From DATLYH01 sp035575035 (GTDB lineage Bacteria; Planctomycetota; Planctomycetia; Gemmatales; Gemmataceae): a stretch of 9,198 nt of DNA. The stretch is from NCBI GenBank assembly GCA_035575035.1, contig DATLYH010000149.1, forward strand, positions 1 through 9,198, in the 5' to 3' direction. The position numbers and the translations under genes were made by a program. Shown here one piece after another: positions 6,841 through 9,198 of this stretch (its first letter is position 1; the number at the start of each line of letters is the position of its first letter). Under the pieces are notes generated by a model. The model saw only the letters and a list, made by a program, of their open reading frames with translations, was not told where the DNA came from and did no database searches.

Positions 6841-6912
6841 TGGGGTGTAGCTCAATGGTAGAGCGGACGGCTGTTAACCGGACGGCTGCAGGTTCGAGTC
6901 CTGCCTCCCCAG
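6841..6912 (+). tRNA. tRNA-Asn(GTT)
   Basis: Acceptor TGGGGTG/CTCCCCA has a U6-U67 mismatch; D-arm GCTC/GAGC; anticodon loop CTGTTAA on stem GACGG/CCGGA whose two outer pairs fail; T-arm GCAGG/CCTGC. Discriminator G as in other Asn tRNAs, followed by TT. Confidence 0.85.
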
Positions 6913-6919
6913 TTGGTAC

Positions 6920-7003
6920 GGAAGGGCAAGCCAATCGGCGATGGCAACCGCCTCGAAAGCGGCCGAGCGACGCGCCTTGAGGGTTCGACTCCCTCTCCTT
7001 CCG
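6920..7003 (+). tRNA. tRNA-Ser(CGA)
   Basis: Acceptor GGAAGGG/TCCTTCC, anticodon stem CCGC/GCGG with loop CTCGAAA, long type II variable arm, T-arm GAGGG/CCCTC. Position 8 is C instead of U. Discriminator G as expected for Ser, then CT. Confidence 0.9.
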
Positions 7004-7008
7004 CTCTT

Positions 7009-7080
7009 GTGCCCTTGGCCGAGCGGCAAAGGCATCGGGCTTCCAACCCGACTAGGCGGGTCCAACTCCCGCAGGGCACT
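7009..7080 (+). tRNA. tRNA-Gly(TCC)
   Basis: Acceptor GTGCCCT/AGGGCAC, anticodon stem TCGGG/CCCGA with loop CTTCCAA, T-arm GCGGG/CCCGC with loop TCCAACT. Discriminator U73. The next tRNA starts only one base later. Confidence 0.92.
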
Positions 7081-7081
7081 C

Positions 7082-7152
7082 TCGGGGATCGGCTAATGGT
7101 AGGCCGGCAGTCTTTGGAACTGCTTATGAAGGTTCGACCCCTTCTCCCCGAA
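7082..7152 (+). tRNA. tRNA-Gln(TTG)
   Basis: Acceptor TCGGGGA/TCCCCGA with U1-A72 as in other Gln tRNAs; D-arm GGC/GCC; anticodon stem GCAGT/ACTGC with loop CTTTGGA; T-arm GAAGG/CCTTC. Discriminator A, followed by CC rather than CT. Confidence 0.93.
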
Positions 7153-7190
7153 CCTTGACGCAAGTTAAGTGTCATATGTATGTCAGTGAT
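7153..7190 (+). promoter_or_regulatory. AT-rich spacer with possible internal promoter
   Basis: This 38-nt spacer between the two Gln genes is the most AT-rich stretch of the array. TTGACG (7155-7160) matches five of six -35 bases, but the possible -10 elements near 7175-7184 (TATGTA, TATGTC) match only three of six, so an internal promoter is weakly supported. Confidence 0.2.
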
Positions 7191-7261
7191 TCGGGGATCG
7201 GCTAATGGTAGGCCTCCTGGCTCTGAACCAGGCAATGGAGGTTCGAACCCTTCTCCCCGAA
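7191..7261 (+). tRNA. tRNA-Gln(CTG)
   Basis: Acceptor and D-arm are identical to the preceding tRNA-Gln(TTG), so the pair arose by tandem duplication with a changed anticodon arm. Anticodon stem CCTGG/CCAGG with loop CTCTGAA, T-arm GGAGG/CCTTC. Discriminator A, then CT. Confidence 0.93.
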
Positions 7262-7269
7262 CTCGAAAT

Positions 7270-7340
7270 GCGGCTGTGATGTAAGGGTAGCCTGTCTGGT
7301 TGCCAACCAGGATGTCGGGGTTCGATTCCCCGCCGCCGCA
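7270..7340 (+). tRNA. tRNA-Gly(GCC), second copy, atypical
   Basis: Anticodon stem TCTGG/CCAGG with loop TTGCCAA, T-arm CGGGG/CCCCG. Acceptor GCGGCTG/CCGCCGC has a U6-C67 mismatch, and the discriminator is A instead of the Gly identity base U73 seen in the other two Gly genes here. Charging may be poor. Confidence 0.85.
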
Positions 7341-7348
7341 CTGACCGA

Positions 7349-7420
7349 TCCAGGGGAACGCTGGCCGCGTGGCACGCCCTCATGAGGCGGGTAAGGTGGG
7401 TTCGATTCCCACTCCTGGAA
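7349..7420 (+). tRNA. tRNA with CAT anticodon (Met or Ile2), first copy
   Basis: Acceptor TCCAGGG/TCCTGGA with U1-A72, anticodon loop CTCATGA on stem ACGCC/GGCGG (outer pair fails), T-arm GTGGG/CCCAC. The paired position 1-72 argues against an initiator. Position 8 is G. Elongator Met and lysidine-modified Ile2 cannot be told apart by eye. Discriminator A, then CT. Confidence 0.85.
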
Positions 7421-7426
7421 CTCTTC

Positions 7427-7504
7427 GCTCGGGTACGCAAACCGGCAAAGCGGCGAAGCTCAAACCTTCGTGACCGTCTGTGGGTTCGACTCCCACTCCG
7501 AGCA
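7427..7504 (+). tRNA. tRNA-Leu(CAA)
   Basis: Acceptor GCTCGGG/TCCGAGC, D-arm CGC/GCG, anticodon stem CGAAG/CTTCG with loop CTCAAAC, T-arm GTGGG/CCCAC. The variable region is only 9 nt, short for a type II tRNA. Discriminator A, then CT. Confidence 0.9.
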
Positions 7505-7514
7505 CTGCAAACAG

Positions 7515-7594
7515 GCGTCGGCTGGGCACGGGCGAGCCCAAGGGTCTGTAAAACCTCCGCGGTTGCTGTGCAGGTTCGACTCCTGCCCGACGCA
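7515..7594 (+). tRNA. tRNA-Tyr(GTA)
   Basis: Acceptor GCGTCGG/CCGACGC fully paired, anticodon stem AGGGT/ACCTC with loop CTGTAAA, variable region about 12 nt as in bacterial type II Tyr, T-arm GCAGG/CCTGC. Position 8 is C. Discriminator A, then CT. Confidence 0.92.
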
Positions 7595-7600
7595 CTTATC

Positions 7601-7672
7601 GGCCCGTTGATCCATCGGCACGAGGGCGCCGGTTCGTCGAGCGGAAAGATGCGTTCGACGCCAGACGGGTCG
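7601..7672 (+). pseudogene. Degenerate tRNA-like unit with Glu-like 5' end
   Basis: GGCCCGT (7601-7607) pairs with ACGGGTC (7665-7671), the unit is 72 nt long, and G-CT follows as for the real tRNAs. The first 25 bases resemble the tRNA-Glu(TTC) of this array. The inside fails: no 5-bp anticodon or T-stem forms. Instead CGTCGA (7635-7640) pairs with TCGACG (7655-7660) to make one hairpin. It may be a decayed tRNA or an RNA with another use. Confidence 0.45.
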
Positions 7673-7683
7673 CTTGCCAACAG

Positions 7684-7755
7684 GGTGCGTTCGGCGTCGG
7701 GTGATGCCGCCACGCTCTCAACGTGGATAGATGGGTTCGACTCCCATACGCACTG
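7684..7755 (+). tRNA. tRNA-Glu(CTC)
   Basis: Acceptor GGTGCGT/ACGCACT with G1-U72 as in the other Glu gene, D-arm GGC/GCC, anticodon stem CCACG/CGTGG with loop CTCTCAA, T-arm ATGGG/CCCAT. Discriminator G, then CT. Confidence 0.92.
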
Positions 7756-7761
7756 CTCGCT

Positions 7762-7843
7762 GACCAGGTGGTGTAACTGGTAACCACGCAGCGCTCAGAA
7801 CGCTGTGCCTTCGGGCATGGGAGTTCGACTCTCCCCCTGGTCA
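7762..7843 (+). tRNA. tRNA-Leu(CAG)
   Basis: Acceptor GACCAGG/CCTGGTC, anticodon stem CAGCG/CGCTG with loop CTCAGAA, 13-nt variable arm with stem TGCC/GGCA capped by TTCG, T-arm GGGAG/CTCCC. Discriminator A, then CT. This is the one canonical Leu tRNA in the array. Confidence 0.95.
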
Positions 7844-7851
7844 CTATCTCC

Positions 7852-7921
7852 TGCAGGCGAGGCAGGTGCCCAGCTGACTCTCATAAGGTCGGCACGCCCG
7901 GCTCGATACCGGGGCCTGCAA
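7852..7921 (+). tRNA. tRNA with CAT anticodon (Met or Ile2), second copy
   Basis: Acceptor TGCAGGC/GCCTGCA fully paired, so not an initiator; anticodon stem TGACT/GGTCG (with G-U pairs) and loop CTCATAA; T-arm CCCGG/CCGGG with loop CTCGATA. The D-arm GGC/GCC is short and position 8 is G. Discriminator A, then CT. Met against Ile2 is undecided. Confidence 0.82.
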
Positions 7922-7929
7922 CTGACGAG

Positions 7930-8008
7930 GGCCGGGTACGCAAACTCGGTAAAGCGGCCAGCTTGAGAGGCTGGTGAGGGATTGTGGGTTCGACTCCCAC
8001 CCCGGCTA
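7930..8008 (+). tRNA. tRNA-Leu(GAG)
   Basis: Acceptor GGCCGGG/CCCGGCT with G1-U72, anticodon stem CCAGC/GCTGG with loop TTGAGAG, T-arm GTGGG/CCCAC. D-arm and 9-nt variable region match tRNA-Leu(CAA), so these two are close relatives. Discriminator A, then CT. The following 49 nt contain only a hairpin, CGGCTC/GAGCCG. Confidence 0.9.
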
Positions 8009-8059
8009 CTGTCTGCGGATCGGCTCCGTTAACGTGAGCGTGAGCCGTCTGGTTGATAG

Positions 8060-8132
8060 GGTCCCGTGGTCCAGCGGCGAGGACGCCTGCCTCACATGCA
8101 GGAGACCGATGGTTCGAGTCCATCCGGGATCA
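8060..8132 (+). tRNA. tRNA-Val(CAC)
   Basis: Acceptor GGTCCCG/CGGGATC with one G-U, D-arm GTCC/GGAC, anticodon stem CCTGC/GCAGG with loop CTCACAT, T-arm GATGG/CCATC. Discriminator A, then CT. Confidence 0.94.
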
Positions 8133-8139
8133 CTTCTAT

Positions 8140-8211
8140 GCCCTGTGATGGAGCTGGCGTGCCAGCCTGTCTGTCGAACAGGTGAGACGGGTTCGATTCC
8201 CGTACAGGGCG
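8140..8211 (+). tRNA. tRNA-Asp(GTC)
   Basis: Acceptor GCCCTGT/ACAGGGC, D-arm TGG/CCA, anticodon stem CCTGT/ACAGG with loop CTGTCGA, T-arm ACGGG/CCCGT. Discriminator G73, the Asp identity base, then CT. Position 8 is G. Confidence 0.93.
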
Positions 8212-8217
8212 CTTGAT

Positions 8218-8289
8218 CCAGCGGTGGCCGAGCGGCGAGGCACCCGCCTGATATGCGGGCCGAGGAAGGTTCGACTCCTTCCTGCTGGA
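8218..8289 (+). tRNA. tRNA-Ile(GAT)
   Basis: Acceptor CCAGCGG/CTGCTGG, D-arm GCC/GGC, anticodon stem CCCGC/GCGGG with loop CTGATAT, T-arm GAAGG/CCTTC. Discriminator A, then CT. Confidence 0.94.
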
Positions 8290-8309
8290 CTGGGCGTTGC
8301 GAAGGTAAT

Positions 8310-8380
8310 GGTCTGCAGGTGTTGCGGCCGCACCCCTCCGTGGTAGGGAGGAGGGCCGGGTTCGATTCCCGGGCGGACCT
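8310..8380 (+). tRNA. tRNA-Thr(GGT)
   Basis: Acceptor GGTCTGC/GCGGACC, D-arm GTG/CAC, anticodon stem CCTCC/GGAGG with loop GTGGTAG, 4-nt variable region, T-arm CCGGG/CCCGG. Position 8 is A instead of U and the discriminator is T. CT follows. Confidence 0.88.
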
Positions 8381-8389
8381 CTGCATTAG

Positions 8390-8460
8390 GGGCTGCTGGT
8401 CCAATGGGACGACGCCGGCATCGCAAGCCGGAAATCGGAGTTCAACTCTCCGGCGGTCCA
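8390..8460 (+). tRNA. tRNA-Ala(CGC)
   Basis: Acceptor GGGCTGC/GCGGTCC contains G3-U70, the main Ala identity element. Anticodon stem CCGGC/GCCGG with loop ATCGCAA, T-arm CGGAG/CTCCG. Discriminator A, then CT. Confidence 0.94.
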
Positions 8461-8468
8461 CTGACAAC

Positions 8469-8539
8469 GGGCCCATGGTCCAAGGGGAAGATACCAGCTC
8501 GGCATGCTGGGGATCCGGGTTCAACTCCCGGTGGGTCCA
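8469..8539 (+). tRNA. tRNA-Ala(GGC)
   Basis: Acceptor GGGCCCA/TGGGTCC keeps the Ala identity pair G3-U70. Anticodon stem CCAGC/GCTGG with loop TCGGCAT, in which position 33 is C instead of the near-universal U. T-arm CCGGG/CCCGG. Discriminator A, then CT. Confidence 0.92.
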
Positions 8540-8548
8540 CTCGACGAC

Positions 8549-8634
8549 GGAGGGTAGCCGGATACGGTTCGCCGGGCCTGTTTGCTAAACAGGGCGCCCG
8601 CAAGGGTGTGAGGGTTCAAATCCCTTGCCTTCCG
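8549..8634 (+). tRNA. tRNA-Ser(GCT)
   Basis: Acceptor GGAGGGT/GCCTTCC with G-U pairs, anticodon stem CCTGT/ACAGG with loop TTGCTAA, long variable arm with CCC/GGG, T-arm GAGGG/CCCTT. Position 8 is A in this register. Discriminator G as for Ser, then CT. Confidence 0.9.
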
Positions 8635-8639
8635 CTCAT

Positions 8640-8711
8640 GCCCCGATGGTGAAACGGACATCACGCCTCGCTTCGAACGAGACGTTCCGGGTTCGACTCC
8701 TGGTCGGGGTG
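8640..8711 (+). tRNA. tRNA-Arg(TCG)
   Basis: Acceptor GCCCCGA/TCGGGGT with G1-U72, anticodon loop CTTCGAA on stem CCTCG/CGAGA (outer pair fails), T-arm CCGGG/CCTGG. Discriminator G, then CT. It is the only Arg gene in the array. Confidence 0.9.
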
Positions 8712-8717
8712 CTTTCC

Positions 8718-8789
8718 AGTCCCGTCGTTCAGCGGCAGGATAGCTCCGTGACATGGAGAAGATCGGTGGTTCGAATCCACCCGGGACTA
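8718..8789 (+). tRNA. tRNA-Val(GAC)
   Basis: Acceptor AGTCCCG/CGGGACT with A1-U72, anticodon loop GTGACAT on stem GCTCC/GGAGA (outer pair fails), T-arm GGTGG/CCACC. Discriminator A, then CT. Confidence 0.92.
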
Positions 8790-8797
8790 CTGCAAAC

Positions 8798-8885
8798 GGA
8801 AGGGCCACCCGACGGGGGACGGGAACCGGTTGGAAGCCGGTCGAGCACTGACACTGCCTTGCGGGTTCGACTCCCGCTCCTTCCG
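8798..8885 (+). tRNA. tRNA-Ser(GGA)
   Basis: Acceptor GGAAGGG/TCCTTCC identical to tRNA-Ser(CGA), anticodon stem ACCGG/CCGGT with loop TTGGAAG, long variable arm, T-arm GCGGG/CCCGC. Position 8 is C. Discriminator G, then CT. Confidence 0.92.
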
Positions 8886-8896
8886 CTACGAACGAT

Positions 8897-8971
8897 GGTG
8901 GCTGTGGTGTAGCGGCATCTGCACGTCTGGCCGTGACCCAGAAGGTGAGGGTTCAACTCCCTCCAGCGACC
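8897..8971 (+). tRNA. tRNA-His(GTG)
   Basis: G at position -1 (8897) faces discriminator C73 (8971), the His identity pair. Acceptor GTGGCTG/CAGCGAC has a G3-G70 mismatch; anticodon stem TCTGG/CCAGA with loop CCGTGAC, where position 33 is C instead of U; T-arm GAGGG/CCCTC. CT follows. Last tRNA of the array. Confidence 0.9.
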
Positions 8972-8990
8972 CTGGAACTGCTAACCTCAA

Positions 8991-9198
8991 GGCGAGCGGT
9001 CGGTGTTAACCGGCCGGTTGACCCCCAGGCAAGCGGTCGGTGTTAACCGGCCGGTTGACCCCCCAGGCGAGCGGTCGGTGTGAACCGGCCGGTTGACCCC
9101 CAGGCGAGCGGCCGGTGTGAACCGGCCGGTTGACCCCCCAGGCGAGCAGTCGATGTTAACCGGCCGGTTGACCCCCAGGCGAGCGGCCGGTGTGAACC
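8991..9198. repeat. Tandem 37/38-nt palindromic repeats, continuing past the window
   Basis: Units start at 8991, 9028, 9066, 9103, 9141 and 9178 (last one cut). Lengths alternate 37, 38, 37, 38, 37 because the C-run has five or six bases. Each unit contains the perfect palindrome AACCGGCCGGTT, extended on both sides by GGTG and GACC into a longer imperfect hairpin. Unit differences are a few substitutions (for example TTAACC against TGAACC). It begins 19 nt after the last tRNA. Confidence 0.92.

Larger units (their letters stand above)
6017..8971 (+). other. tRNA gene array, 31 recognisable tRNAs
   Basis: Thirty-one tRNA genes, all plus strand, were folded by eye here, plus one permuted-looking and one degenerate unit. 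Spacing is mostly 5-20 nt, so a polycistronic precursor is likely. No gene encodes CCA; a tRNA nucleotidyltransferase must add it. Anticodons favour G or C at position 34, fitting a GC-rich host. Cys, Trp and most Thr and Arg isoacceptors are missing and neither CAT tRNA has initiator features, so the array supplements a chromosomal set. Confidence 0.9.

Noticed and set aside
7601..7672. Selenocysteine or suppressor tRNA
   Set aside because: No TCA anticodon, no extended acceptor/T helix and no long variable arm could be formed.
7349..7921. Initiator tRNA-fMet for either CAT tRNA
   Set aside because: Both have a paired position 1-72 and lack the three consecutive G-C pairs next to the anticodon loop.
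6132..8956. Many open frames on both strands within the tRNA array
   Set aside because: They are translations of tRNA genes; the repeated protein motifs simply mirror the T-arm consensus and give well-known spurious proteins.
8991..9198. CRISPR array
   Set aside because: Units are contiguous near-identical copies with no unique spacers between them.

Overview
The window looks like a chromosome segment of a GC-rich planctomycete, probably of the Gemmata/Isosphaera type. The main evidence is the large secreted protein that joins a sugar-dehydrogenase-like beta-propeller to a C-terminal CXXCH haem domain of the Pirellula/Verrucomicrobium kind. A secreted NHL-propeller neighbour and the strongly G/C-ending codon use of the genes agree with this. 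The assignment comes from family recognition, not from a search.

Layout. Positions 1-1426 (minus strand) hold a small operon: a fused threonylcarbamoyl-AMP synthase/low-molecular-weight phosphatase overlaps by 4 nt with rpiB, which runs off the left edge. The same functions stand next to each other in Bacillus subtilis (ywlC, ywlE, ywlF), here with the first two fused. Positions 1528-2559 (minus) encode an exported six-bladed NHL propeller that keeps the metal and catalytic residues of peptidyl-alpha-hydroxyglycine amidating lyase (PAL). It is transcribed divergently, across a 312-nt shared control region, from the 887-residue haem/propeller protein (2872-5535, plus). Positions 5536-5977 have no convincing gene but hold a strong dyad element, and 5978-6016 is a terminator-like hairpin.

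From 6017 to 8971 there is a dense array of 31 recognisable tRNA genes, all on the plus strand, 1 to about 175 nt apart and none with an encoded CCA. They cover 17 amino acids; Cys, Trp and Thr isoacceptors other than GGT are absent, and neither CAT tRNA looks like an initiator. Many have odd features: no U8 in nine, G1-U72 in five, C33 in two, mismatched stems in several. Nearly all are followed directly by CT after the discriminator base. The array ends in tandem 37/38-nt palindromic repeats that continue past the right edge.

The most striking item is at 6610-6756. There the T-arm and 3' acceptor half of a tRNA lies upstream of its own 5' acceptor, D-arm and anticodon(GAA) half. The two halves together make a complete cloverleaf, and the outer flanks pair with each other. 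This is the arrangement of a circularly permuted tRNA gene, which as far as I know has been described in algae and archaea but not in bacteria. A second array unit (7601-7672) has paired acceptor ends and tRNA length but no normal internal arms.
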